A stretch of 64,000 nucleotides of DNA, from the NCBI GenBank assembly GCA_904066235.2, contig CAJFCV020000002.1:2914001-2978000 (forward strand), given 5' to 3'. This DNA is from Bursaphelenchus xylophilus (taxonomy: Eukaryota > Nematoda > Chromadorea > Rhabditida > Aphelenchoididae). The notes below the pieces were generated by a model, which ran no database searches, was not told where the DNA came from, and was given only the letters and a program-made list of their open reading frames with translations. The translations under genes were made by a program, and so were the position numbers. Below are positions 22,801 through 32,817 of this stretch, one piece after another (position 1 is the first letter of the stretch; every line of letters begins with the position of its first letter).

Positions 22801-25800
22801 GAAGAAAATAGCGATTTTTTGTGGAAAACTGGGATTTTTTGGTGATTTTTGAAGGTTGTGACGAATTTTTTGATTTTAGAAGGTGATAGGTGATTGGAAA
22901 TGGAATTTTATGGAAGCCAAAGTGTTATGAAATTTATTAGAGGCACTTGTGTTGGCGTTTTTTTTTTTTGAAAAAATTGAGGTTTTTGACAGTTTTTCGA
23001 GGAAAACATTGCATTTTTTGATGATTTTTGAATTTTTTTGGAAATTTGTTGATTTTTTTGGGTGATAAGTGATGGGAAATAGAATCTTATGAAAGGTAGA
23101 GAGGTGTGAGATTTATTAGAGATAGCTATGTCGGCGTTTTGCGGGAAAAAATTGGGAGTTTTGACAGTTCTTTGTGGAAAAATAGGATTTTTTGATGATT
23201 TTCGAAGTTTTTGGGGAATTTTCTTGATTTTTTAGGGTGATAGTTGATTGGAAATGGAATTTTATGAAAGCTAAGATGTTATGAAAATATTAGAGATACT
23301 TATTTAGGTGTTTTGAGGGAAAAATTGAGACTTTTGACAGTTTTTTGAGGAAAAATTGGGATTTTTGATGATTTTTGATTTTTTTGGGAAATTTTTTGAT
23401 TTTAACGGCAAAATTAAATGAGAAAATCGATTATGATCGACATTAGACTAGATTTTTTGACTTTGAAAAGCAATTATTTGCATTTCCAATAAAAATATTA
23501 CTTATTTTTCAAAGAAAACTGCAAAAAAATCATCTTTTTCTTCATAAAACCTCAATAAAATCAATTTTCGAACTTCTTACCGCACTCTATCAACTTTATT
23601 TTCTCTTCAGGTGAATTTCCAACGAGCTGCGATCGGCTTCAACTACTCGCATCGAGGCCGTTGCAAACGAATCACAATCGAAATGCGATTCCACAAACAA
23701 TTCCTGGAGAATGGCTGGATTTACATGGAAGTCGTCCAAAAAGACTCCCCATTGGACGCGCAATCCGCCAGACAGTTGCTTCTTCTGATCCAAGAAGAAA
23801 GCCGAAATCAAACTCAAGCCGGAGGCCAGTCAACTGTCATGGCCAGAGTGCTGCAAAATTTACCGGTTTTGGTGGAGAAATTGGGGGTAAGTTGGGGAAA
23901 ATAAATCTTTGGGAGCTTTTGTTTTTTTTTTGAAGTTTACGGAATTTTTTTACTGTTTGAAAAAAAAAATTTTTTTGCACTGCGAAAAATTTGAAAATAT
24001 TTTCTTGCACTGTGCAAAAAATTAGAAAGAAAATTTGCACTGTGCGAAAAGTGCCGCAAAAATGTACGTTCTACGGGACAAAATAAAAAAAAAAATTTCT
24101 CTCACTGCACTGTGCGGTAACGAAGAGAAAATTTTTCTTTGTGCACAGTGCAAGGTTTTTTGCACAGGAAATAAAAAAAACATTTTTTTGATTTTACTTT
24201 ATTTTTTTTGACTTCAAAATAACTTGATTTTTTCGTTGAAATTTTTTGATTTTTTTACGGAAATTTTTAATTTTTTTCCCAATTTTTTGCGATTTTTTTT
24301 TTGTTAATTTTTTGCAATTTTTCAAAAAAAAATTGTCTTCCAGGTCTTCACAGACTCAATGGACATCCCTTCCTCCAAGACCACCATCAACAGTACGGAT
24401 TCGTCGATGACGGAGGACACCGCCAGTCATACCGTGGAGCCGGCCGACCTGAATCGAATGTTTCCCATAAGTTACGGGCTCACCGCATACGATGTTTTGG
24501 TCCCATCGCCGCGGCTGTGCGGCGGACGCTTCAATTTGAATGGGATTTTGTGCACGTTTGGGAAGTTGCTGGTCATCCCGGTGGAAGGAGTCACCCCCGA
24601 AATAACCTTCCCCAAATCTACGGAAAAGCCCAAACTGGAGGCGAAAAAAGTCACAATGAAACGACTGTCCGAGGGCAGGAATTTGAGCGACAAATCGAGG
24701 CCCAGCCGGAATCAGGCCACCCCCAAAATCCCAAGCCTTTTGAGGCCAAATCCGGAGGGAAAAATGGTCTATCCGAAGACATTGCTGGAGTATTATCAGT
24801 GCGGTAAGAGGGTTTTGGGACGGAAAAAAGGTGTAGAGCGGGGTAAATATACGTTTGGATGGGTTTGGAGAGGAAATAAGCAGGTTTTTTGCGAAAAATC
24901 AAGAGATTTGCCTAGTGTAATATAAAAAGGGGTATTTTTATAAAAGCGGTAGGGTTTTATAATTGAAGAATTGAATCTAGTAAAATACGCGGAGCGAGTC
25001 TTTGAACATTTTTAGAGGGAAAATTTTTTTTAAATCCCAAAATTTGCCTAGTGTAATATAAAAAAAGAAATTGAAAGAGTTCGATAAAGGTGTTTGTAGA
25101 CAATAAAAAATGCGGACTCAACGTTTTTGACCCCTTTCAGTAACCCCAGAGCATGTCGGATATCTCTATCAAATCGCGGAAAGAGCGGCCTCGGCCAGAA
25201 GAGTTGGTGGAATCGCCGAATCCAGCGATCGGTTGTCGTTTTCAACGGCCTCTCCGTTGAATGCATACAGTCATAATTTGGTGGAAACGGCAAGGAGTGG
25301 GAAAAGCGGATCCAATCGGGTTATTGGGGTGAGTTTTTTTTAAATTTTTTTTTTGATTTTCATTTTTTTTTATTTTCTGGTTTAATAGTTTCTATGATTT
25401 TTTTATTTTTTAAATTTTATTTTATTTTTTTCTTGATTTTTTTCTTTGATTTTGATAGTTTTTTCTAGATTTTCTTAGAATTTTTTGATTTATTTTTTTT
25501 TTATTTTTTCAAATTTTTTTTATTTAATTTTTTTCTTTATTTTTTTGATTTTTTTACTTCGTTTTTTTTGATTTTTAGTAGGTTTAATTTTTTCATTTTT
25601 TTTTTGAGTTTCTCGAAAACCCCTACAATAATATCCCTTTTTCTCTTCAGTCCTCCCCGGTATCATCCCTCGGAATGCTGGCCCAAAGAAACGCCAGTAT
25701 TCACTCGAATCAAGCGACCTTTTCCACACCCCGCCGAAGAGTCAGCTCAATGTCGGCGGGCGTCGTAAACGAAGACTCAAATCCATTATTGGAACCGCAA

Positions 25801-28800
25801 TTTTCGACAAATGTTTTGGTCATCGACGGGAGTTTTTATGAAGGATTGTCGAAGGAATTGGCTGCCAAATATAAGTAAGGATTTTTTGATTTTTTTTTTA
25901 TTTTTTTTTTGAAATTTTTTCTGCGCACAGTGCAATAATTTTTTTAAAAAATTGCCGCACAGTGCGAAATGAAAATAAAATTTTTTTTTAATTGATTTGC
26001 AAAAAAAAATTTTTTTTGTTTGATTTATCTTATTTCTCGTATTTTACCCGGTATTTCCAGACTTATTGGCGGATCGGCCTCCGAAATTTGCTACGCGAAT
26101 CTTTGGGCCGTTGTCAAGGAATTCCCGGACCGACCCGACCTCATCAGTCTCTGGCAAATCCTCTACGAATTTATGTGCGCCAGCGAGGAAAAGTAAGGAT
26201 TTTCAAATACGAATAATTTTTTTTTTATTTTTTGCACGGTGCAAACATAAATATTTAGTTTTTGATTGCACTGTGCAGCGAAAAAGTTTAGACTGCACAG
26301 TGCGGAAGAAAAATTTTTTTGCACAGTGCAATTGTCGCTGGATTTTTGAGATTTTGCACGGTACAGTACTGCACGGTGCAATAAAGAATTTTTTGATTGC
26401 ACGGTGCAACGAAAAAGCTTATGTCTTGCACTGTGCGAAAATAAATATTTTGTTTTTGATTGCACTGTGCAGCGAAAAAGTCTAGGCTGCACGGTGCGGA
26501 AGAAAAATGTTTTTTTGCACAGTGCAGTTGTCGCTGGGTTTTTGAGATCTCTGCACGGTGCAAAAAAATTTTTTTTGATTGCACAGTGCGGCAAAAAAAA
26601 GAGTTGTGTTTTGCACTGTGCAAAAAAAAATATTTTTTGCACCGTGCATTGGAAAATGAGTCTGTAATGAAAGTTCTGATTTTTTCAGAGAAATCCAAGC
26701 CTATCTTCGCAATGAAATTGAGACCGATTTTATTGGCGCAGAAATCATTCCATTCGACTCTTCACGACTAAATTTTGTCGAAAACGAACTTTACAATCGA
26801 CATCGTCTTCAGTTGTGCGCTTTGGAATTCATGACACCTGACCCGTATGCCAGCAGAATTGGCGCTCATCCGTGTGGAAAGGATTTTTTGGCATGGTTGT
26901 AAGTTTTTTTGATTTCTTTTAGAAAAAAAATTGCACTGTGCAAAAAATTTCGAAAAAGTTTTGTACTGTGATTTTTTTTTTCTTTTTAAAAAATTTTTTT
27001 TGGAATTTCAATTTTTTCAGTGTTGAATTTTACTACCAGCGCTACGATGTGCAAACCGCGGCCATGATTACTTGTATTCTCAACGAATCCAATCGAAGAA
27101 ACGGTCGATTAATGCAACTGGAACGACCGGAACGTCCAAAATCCAAAAGAGGAAACTTTAATGAGCGGAGTAGCGTGAGTAAAATACGTCATGTCTGGTT
27201 ATTTGATTTTCAGGGCCGCCGCTCGTCTCCGGATGGTCGAGAAAGGGTTTTTCGACGCTTGGAGAAAATAAAATATTTGGCCGCCAAATTTTGCCCGTTA
27301 TTTGTCACTGCGGATGAGTAAGTTTTTACCATTTAGTTTTTATTTTTTATATATTTAGGAGCGTGGGAGAAATGTGCACAGTGCAAAAAACTTCATTTTA
27401 GAAATTTTTTTTTGCACGGTGCAAAAATTTGTCAAATTGAAATTTTACCCTTATTTACTGTGGTTTAAATTTTGATCTGTGGTAATTTAGAGTCGACTAA
27501 AATTTGTGTTAGAATGGCATGCTTTGTTTTTTGAATTTTTTTTTTTTTTGGCACAGTGCGAACAATTTCTCGAATCTTCGCACTGTGCGGAAAATTTCGA
27601 AATTCGAATTTTTTTCTTGAGGAGTTCGGAGATAGATTTCACGCTTGTTTACTCGATTTTATGCTATATTTTGAGTTTTCAAATTTATTGTTTCCGCACA
27701 GTGCGAACGATTTTTTTAAATTTTGCACTGTGCAATCGATTCGATCGTAAAAGATTTTCTAAAATACATAGAGGAGAATTTTTTGCATTTTTTACGAATT
27801 TTCTGCCCAAAAATAATATATTTTTTCAGTCCCGACCCCATGGATCTCGAGACAATGCGAGATTATTTTATTAGAGACCATAAACATCGAACCATCGCCA
27901 AATCGCATATCGAAAGCGAACCGAAAAAGGAGCCGATCTACGATTACAAAGAGAATCGAAGTGCCGACGAACTGAGGAGTTCGTATGACCCTACTACTGA
28001 GAGTAATGTAGAAGATAACAAAGAAAAAAAGAGTGAAATTTTGAGAATGCCGACGGTCATGAGGCTGGAAGGGATGGAAGAAGACGAAAATGAGATCGCG
28101 TAAGGAATTCAGAATTAAGTTAGCTTGATCTCAAAAAAATTCAAAGTGGATTTGACTGGATATTTAATTTTACATTCGAATTTTGGCATTTTTTCTCCAA
28201 TTGTTTTATATTTCTTCACTGGAAATAATTAAAGTGAACGTATTTTACCTAAAAATGATTTTTGTTTGAATTTCAGCGCTTCGGAAGCGTGGCTGGAAGA
28301 GAAGTTCGATAAAATACGCCAAGAATACAGTGTTTTCCTCTGCCGATGGGGCCTTTTGAACCAACGTACAGAACTGAATAAATTCGCGTTGAAGCCGGAA
28401 GAGCCGTTGTTAATTAAACGTAAGTTTTTTGGAGTGAATATAAAAATTCGAAATTTTTTTGGGTCCCACCACGAAAACCCTCAATTCAAGGCTAACCCTA
28501 AAAAGGGCAAAAAAACAATGGATAAAAGAATTACAAAAGTAATTCAGCATAAAAGCGTTTTATTTTAATATAATTTTTGAGAAATGTTCGTATTTTAGAA
28601 GTGATGAAATGCTCAAAATGCGATCGAATTTGCGATGATTCCCCCATTTGTCCGGATTGTGAACTGCCCGCTTTGTGGTGCATCATTTGCGACGAACCTT
28701 GTGAAGGCCATGTGGCCATTTGCTCGGTCTGCGGCCACGGGGGACATCCAACGCATCTGAACGAATGGTTCAAGAGTTTTGATCAGTGTGCTGCACTATG

Positions 28801-28822
28801 CGGGTGTCGCTGTAGCTTGTAG
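19816..28822 (+). CDS. WDR59, GATOR2 complex subunit
   Basis: Seventeen exons: 19816-19910, 20143-20266, 20629-20904, 21161-21358, 21727-21960, 22503-22769, 23611-23886, 24344-24803, 25141-25328, 25651-25874, 26061-26192, 26689-26898, 27021-27174, 27214-27317, 27830-28099, 28277-28419, 28599-28822. All phases agree, giving 1192 residues (human about 974). GATOR2 acts at the lysosome and opposes GATOR1, so amino acids can activate TORC1. WD40 blades fill residues 1 to about 320 (DLRFWDIR, DTFKVWNRY). An RWD domain follows at about 375-490. A linker includes the FxLNGILCTFG segment and HPCGKDFLAWL. The C-terminus (from about 1085) has the RWGLLNQRTELNKF helix and then a zinc domain with CSKC, CPDC, CIIC, CSVCGHGGH and a final CGCRCSL. 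These are hallmark WDR59 features. The linker is longer than in vertebrates. Confidence 0.95.
20970..21117 (+). repeat. pair of GGGTCTTCGTGGTGGGACCC copies in WDR59 intron 3
   Basis: GGTCTTCGTGGTGGGACCCA at 20971 and a near copy at 21096 both follow a TTCAG. An inverted copy lies at 28461-28480 in intron 16. The preceding TTTTCAG makes them look like splice acceptors, but joining there would break the WDR59 frame. Confidence 0.7.
22800..23420 (+). repeat. about 177-bp tandem repeat in WDR59 intron 6
   Basis: The text GGTGATAGGTGATTGGAAAT recurs with small changes at about 22882, 23061 and 23236, each followed by ATGAAATTTATTAGAG-like sequence. Short T-runs occur at roughly 10-bp steps throughout. 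Confidence 0.8.
23970..24165. repeat. GCACNGTGC cluster in WDR59 intron 7
   Basis: Several copies of the self-complementary 9-mer or one-base variants (GCACTGTGC, GCACAGTGC) are separated by A/T-rich spacers. Confidence 0.85.
25920..25965. repeat. GCACNGTGC pair in WDR59 intron 10
   Basis: GCACAGTGC occurs twice within 45 bp, in an otherwise poly-T intron. Confidence 0.75.
26230..26650. repeat. dense GCACNGTGC array in WDR59 intron 11
   Basis: More than a dozen copies with all four middle bases (A, T, G, C) fill the intron. A longer unit is also repeated: the block GCAGCGAAAAAGTYTAGRCTGC recurs near 26274 and 26468. Confidence 0.9.
27370..27740. repeat. GCACNGTGC cluster in WDR59 intron 14
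   Basis: Copies near 27375, 27415, 27551, 27580, 27696 and 27724, with TTTTT spacers. Confidence 0.8.
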
Positions 28823-29023
28823 TATTTTTTTATTTTTAACACTTTTTACAAATTGTACTAACGTTTTTTATAGCAATAGTAGTCTTAGATAGTATTTTTT
28901 AGCGATTACCTTTTACTAACTATGTTTTTTTATCGACCAGATTGTAAATATTGTATATAACACCACCCTCATTTACTAAATTGTACATTTTTGTTATTTA
29001 ATAACAGTTATTGTTGGAAAAGA

Positions 29024-29029
29024 AATAAA
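29024..29029 (+). terminator. polyadenylation signal of WDR59
   Basis: AATAAA about 200 bp after the stop codon, in AT-rich sequence. Confidence 0.6.
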
Positions 29030-29367
29030 GAGAAAAAGTTGACTTCAAAGGACCTATTTGTTGGATTGATCAAGGAAATAGGCCAACTTTGAAAATAGGA
29101 TGCAGTCATAATCGAACACTCTTACCGGGTTTTACCTTCATCGAAGGGCGCATTTTTTACTGTCATGTTTCAACACGAAATACCGTAAGCTGAAGGCCGT
29201 ATTACGTAATACAGAAAAATCGAAAAAATCTGCTCTTCCATTTGATTCACGCAGAAAAAGGAAAGCAGAAAAATGGCTTGAATAATTGTTTGAAAGAGAG
29301 AAGGTTCATTCATTCATTGTTTACTGCTCAACAGAGGCTTCTACCCTTCATTAGCCCAAGTTATAAA
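29030..29367 (+). other. short spacer between WDR59 and the next gene
   Basis: No coding exon. CTGCTCAACAG ending at 29334 could be the spliced-leader acceptor for the gene starting at 29368. The small distance from the WDR59 polyadenylation signal is compatible with a downstream operon gene. Confidence 0.45.
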
Positions 29368-29783
29368 ATGTGCCTTCTCTGCCGATGCTGCTTGCCCTCC
29401 TATGAGGAAGCCATGGAGGATTCGTTTCCTCTATACGACGAGGAATTTACATTTTTGCCCCCTCCGTATTATCCCGCGCCGCGATTTGAGCCTCAACTGC
29501 CCGGAATCGCCGAGGACTCCAGCGAAGAAGTGGATGAGGCTCCGCCATTTTTTGACGATGTTACATCCCCAGAAATGATTTATAATCCCTATGATCATGG
29601 GGAGGATTATAGCACTTCTGAAGATCGATGGGAGCAATTGGAGAGACTTGCGCAAACGGTGGATTGGTCGAAATTTGAAGAAGGTGAGTAATCTCAATTG
29701 TTTTTCCTATATTTTGCTTGACTTTTGTTCTCTTTTTGGTTTTTATACCGATTTTTGCAGAAGAAGCCAGAAGGAACCAATAG
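29368..29783 (+). CDS. small acidic PPxY protein with N-terminal Cys cluster
   Basis: Two exons, 29368-29683 and 29761-29783, give 112 residues. The first eight residues contain four Cys (MCLLCRCC), a good candidate for palmitoylation and membrane attachment. LPSY (residues 9-12) and LPPPYYP (30-36) are WW-domain ligands of the LPxY and PPxY classes, the kind used to recruit Nedd4-family ubiquitin ligases. The rest is acidic and probably disordered (runs of Glu/Asp, PPFFDD, ending EEARRNQ). No known family was recognised. An in-frame ATG at 29242 would add 42 residues, but the putative trans-splice site at 29334 argues for 29368. AATAAA at 29861-29866 fits the end. It follows WDR59 closely on the same strand. 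A role as a membrane-bound ubiquitin-ligase adaptor is inference. Confidence 0.75.
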
Positions 29784-29860
29784 CGAGGTAGTGTCCCGAA
29801 TTTTGTCGTAAATGTTTTATTGAAAATTTAATAATTTTTGTGTATTTTATTTTATCGGAT

Positions 29861-29866
29861 AATAAA
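29861..29866 (+). terminator. polyadenylation signal of the PPxY gene
   Basis: AATAAA about 80 bp after the stop codon. Confidence 0.6.
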
Positions 29867-30128
29867 TTTAAACTAGAAAACTGCTGTATGTTTCACTTGT
29901 AGACTCAACTTTTACTTTGTCGGGATTTATTTTGGTTTGGCCAGCTATCCTCATTATATGTTATCTTTCGAAAAAGTATTGTCACTTAAGGTTGTTCCTT
30001 ACAGTAAGATTTCGAGTGTATTGATATATGGTTGACTCATAAGATCGATCAAATTTTCTTTAAATTTGGCATTTATTTTTTCCAATGGAGATGTTGCAAA
30101 CAATTTGCAATAAATTTTTACTTTTTTG

Positions 30129-30625
30129 TTACTTCTTTTTCATTTTTTCATCTTTCTTCTCTTGCTTAACTTCTTTCTTTTCCTCTTCTTTGGGGAGTTT
30201 TGGTGCTTTCACAGGAGCCAGGACTGGTTCAGGCAGCGGATCATCGGTGAAATATTCGTCTTCCAAAAGTGGTGGCTTATAAGCTTGACGGATTTTCGCT
30301 CGGTATCTCATAATATTACGGTAGGAGTAGAAGAGTCGAACAGATAACCAAATTGACACCAGGAAGAGAATGGCTTGAACTGGCAATTGAATAGCCTGAA
30401 AGTAAAGAGATTAAAAGAGTAAATCTTAACGTTGCAGTAGAGGTACTATACTTGTTAGTATGTCGGCTAAAATTTTCATTTTTCCGGAACATACCCATCG
30501 ATTGGCAATGGCGAATGGGGCATCAAATTGCACGTCCTGGAAAGTTGTGTCTGGTGGATTCGTCTGAGACTCCTAAAATAAATGCAGTTTCTCGTTGCAG
30601 TCCGCAAATTTCAACTTACACTCAT
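30129..30625 (-). CDS. small single-span membrane protein, tandem paralogue 1
   Basis: Three exons on the - strand (30625-30620, 30572-30495, 30395-30129) give 116 residues. The start is only ATGAGT before a GTAAGT donor; TTTTCGCAG just upstream could be the spliced-leader acceptor. After a polar N-terminus comes LPVQAILFLVSIWLSVRLF, one membrane span, then a basic RYRAK stretch, KPPLLEDEYF, and a very Lys/Glu-rich tail. It aligns with the neighbour at 31648-32316 over PVQ, ILFL, KYRAK/RYRAK and PP-L-E-EY(F/Y), and the intron lies at the same place, so they are tandem duplicates. The family was not recognised. The basic stretch after the span suggests the tail is cytosolic. Confidence 0.8.
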
Positions 30626-31027
30626 TGTTGTCCAAACGACTGCGAAAACTGGAAACTTTTTTTTAGAAATGAGTAAAATTCAAATTCTTGAAAATTCGTT
30701 GTATTGAATATGCAAATTTCTGCCGAGAGAAATTACGAGACTACTAACGATAAGTCGAGTGTTTTCGTCTTCAAAACAAATGGATTTTGAGGTCTTTTCA
30801 ACTTTTTTGGTACTTGAAACACAATGCCAAAAAGGAAATCAAAATTTGAAAAATCGAGATGGCTCATTTGTTTTTAATGCTGTGCAAGTTCAATCTTAAT
30901 GCCTTCCTTTTCATTATGGACTTATTTTGGTCTTCTTCGGTACTTGCAACAAAATGCCAACATTTTAAAAAAAGAGCGCGAAACTGAAATTTAAAATTTG
31001 ATTACAATTGGTATTTTTTTTTGGCTT
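30626..31027. other. spacer with two units of the ~130-bp TGCCAAA repeat
   Basis: TTGAAACACAATGCCAAAAA near 30814 and TTGCAACAAAATGCCAACAT near 30942 are about 128 bp apart. No exon seen. Confidence 0.6.
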
Positions 31028-31478
31028 ACAGGGGAAGTACCCCAAGTGCGACGCTCAGATTTTGATGAAACTTGGCACAAATTTAGAATGATTTTTTCTA
31101 AAATATATGCGAGAATCCTAGCTCGCGCTTTGCAGAAACAACCGAGATTTTTAGATCGAAAGTGGGCGAAAATTTGACACTTTTTGCCGAATTTCGGCAC
31201 GAAAAGTTGCGTGCCTGTTTCTACCATGGAGGGTAATGTTTCCACATAAAATCAATTTTTTCCGCACGAAACAAGAAAAGTTATGGCCAAAAAGTGCTTT
31301 TCTCTCTGTCCGCTCTCCGTGCTTAGCGTACTCTCTCGGCGGCAAAGATCGTTCAATATCTCGGCGGCGCCTGAAAAGCGCGAACTAAAACTTCCAGGAA
31401 TTGTTATTTAGTTCATGCCCGACGTGTGCTCAAAATTTAAAGAAAATCGGAGCGTCGCACTTGGGGTACTTCCCTTGT
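31028..31478. mobile_element. TIR-B element, best full-length copy
   Basis: Left ACAGGGGAAGTACCCCAAGT and right TTGGGGTACTTCCCTTGT are complementary, and the match continues through GCGACGCTC/GAGCGTCGC. The element is about 451 bp. The middle includes CGCTCTCCGTGCTTAGCGTA and TTCAATATCTCGGCGGC, shared by other copies. It lies between the two membrane-protein paralogues. No coding capacity. Confidence 0.9.
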
Positions 31479-31647
31479 TAGAAGACAGTCTGACTGGCTT
31501 GGTAGACAGTCAAGACCTCTTTAAAAAATGTTGGCAGTTACCGATCATTTGCAACATAACGCCAAAGTTTTAGAAAACGGCGTGCAATTCAAAATTCAAA
31601 TACGAAATATTTCAAAATACCGCATTTATTACTCAAAAATGATCAAA

Positions 31648-32316
31648 TTACTTCTGAGGGCCTTTGATTTGCAGTTTTTCCTTCCATTCCTCATCGATGG
31701 GTCCATCAGCCGCGACATTGTAATACTCCTTCTCATCCAAGATTGGTGGCCGTCCCTTTGCTAGACGTTTGGCTCGATACTTTTTGATCTTGATCAGCGC
31801 CAGGAAAATGCGAAGAGAACAGGCGACAAAAGTCAGGAACAAAATTCCTTGAACGGGCACTTGGGCTCTCTAAAAATTGAATTTTGCGTGATGTTTTACA
31901 TGGGAATTACGTTGAAGTAGATTTAAAAAAAAACGGGTAAAAGGTCGGAAAATTGGTTTAGAATGGTTTATAGACCTTGATCTGTAGCAAAAAGACTTTC
32001 GAGAGAAAAAAATCACTGATGTTTTTAAAGAAAAATTGGCATAAAAAAGATCAAAAAAAAAAAAACAGAAAAAAAAAAAAACAGAAAAAAAAGTTTTTTG
32101 GGTCAAACACGAAAAAATAAAGTGACATAGAGCATGAGCATACAAGCTGATTGACATTTTTACCCCAACATACCAAAGATGGCTCAAAAATGATGATTGA
32201 TCCAGCGACAAAATGGGGTTGAGCCTGAAATAAAAAGAGGATGAAATTTGATTCAAAATGAATGGTAGACTGACCACAGACTCTCTAGAATTATTTCCAC
32301 CATTTTGGTCGGCCAT
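31648..32316 (-). CDS. small single-span membrane protein, tandem paralogue 2
   Basis: Three exons on the - strand (32316-32275, 32224-32174, 31869-31648) give 104 residues. A polar start (MADQNGGNNS) leads to VPVQGILFLTFVACSLRIFL, one span, then KKYRAKRLAKGRPPILDEKEYY and a charged tail. The first intron starts with GTCAGT, an unusual but usable donor. It matches its neighbour at 30129-30625 in span, basic box, PPxL(D/E) and intron position. A candidate - strand exon ends only about 165 bp upstream (32480-32664), so it could be a downstream member of an operon. Function unknown. Confidence 0.8.
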
Positions 32317-32479
32317 TTCGAACAGAAAAAATAAAAAATAATAATTTTCCCAAAAAAATTTGGAAATTCAAAAATTCAAATTTTGCAAATTTATGCAAAT
32401 TTTTTTTTTCAAATGAACTTTTCAAAATTATTTTTTGAGTGATTTTTTTCAAAATAAAATCGAGTTTCTCTCGAAATTT

Positions 32480-32664
32480 TCATTTGTTATCCTTCGGGCC
32501 TCCGTTCGTCGGTCGACTTGATATCTTTGGCCAAATTTCGTCGAATTCGTGGCCAAGGCTAGTCAACTTGTCGTCCAGACTGTGCGTTGTGGGCCTAGAA
32601 GATAACTCAAGCCCGGATTTGGAGTGCAATTTGGATTTTTGCAACTTCTTGAGAACCAGAAGTT
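32480..32664 (-). CDS. candidate terminal exon of an unassigned gene
   Basis: The - strand has an acceptor TTTCCAAGCAG and then an open frame of about 60 codons with coding-like usage, ending AAC AAA TGA. Residues include LLVLKKLQKSKLHSK, DDKLTSLGHEFDEIW and SSRPTNGGPKDNK. It has no Met, so a 5' exon is needed, and none was found in the short space before the NHL gene starts on the other strand. The + strand is also open here and has a strong GTAAGT donor at 32729, so a 5' untranslated exon of the NHL gene is a competing reading. Confidence 0.35.
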
Positions 32665-32817
32665 CTGCTTGGAAAGAAGGATTTGGTCAATTTTTTTGGT
32701 CGATTTTGGAAAAAGTAGGCGGTGTACGGTAAGTAGGCTTATATCACGTTGTAAAGGAAGCCATGAGCTACAGGAAAACTTTTAGTTTTTGTCGATGTGA
32801 CTGTTTTTCAAGAAGTT

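Noticed and set aside
26163..26698. Open frames of 100-160 codons on both strands in WDR59 intron 11
   Set aside because: Same cause: repeated GCACNGTGC units. The exon junctions on either side are clear and in frame without them.
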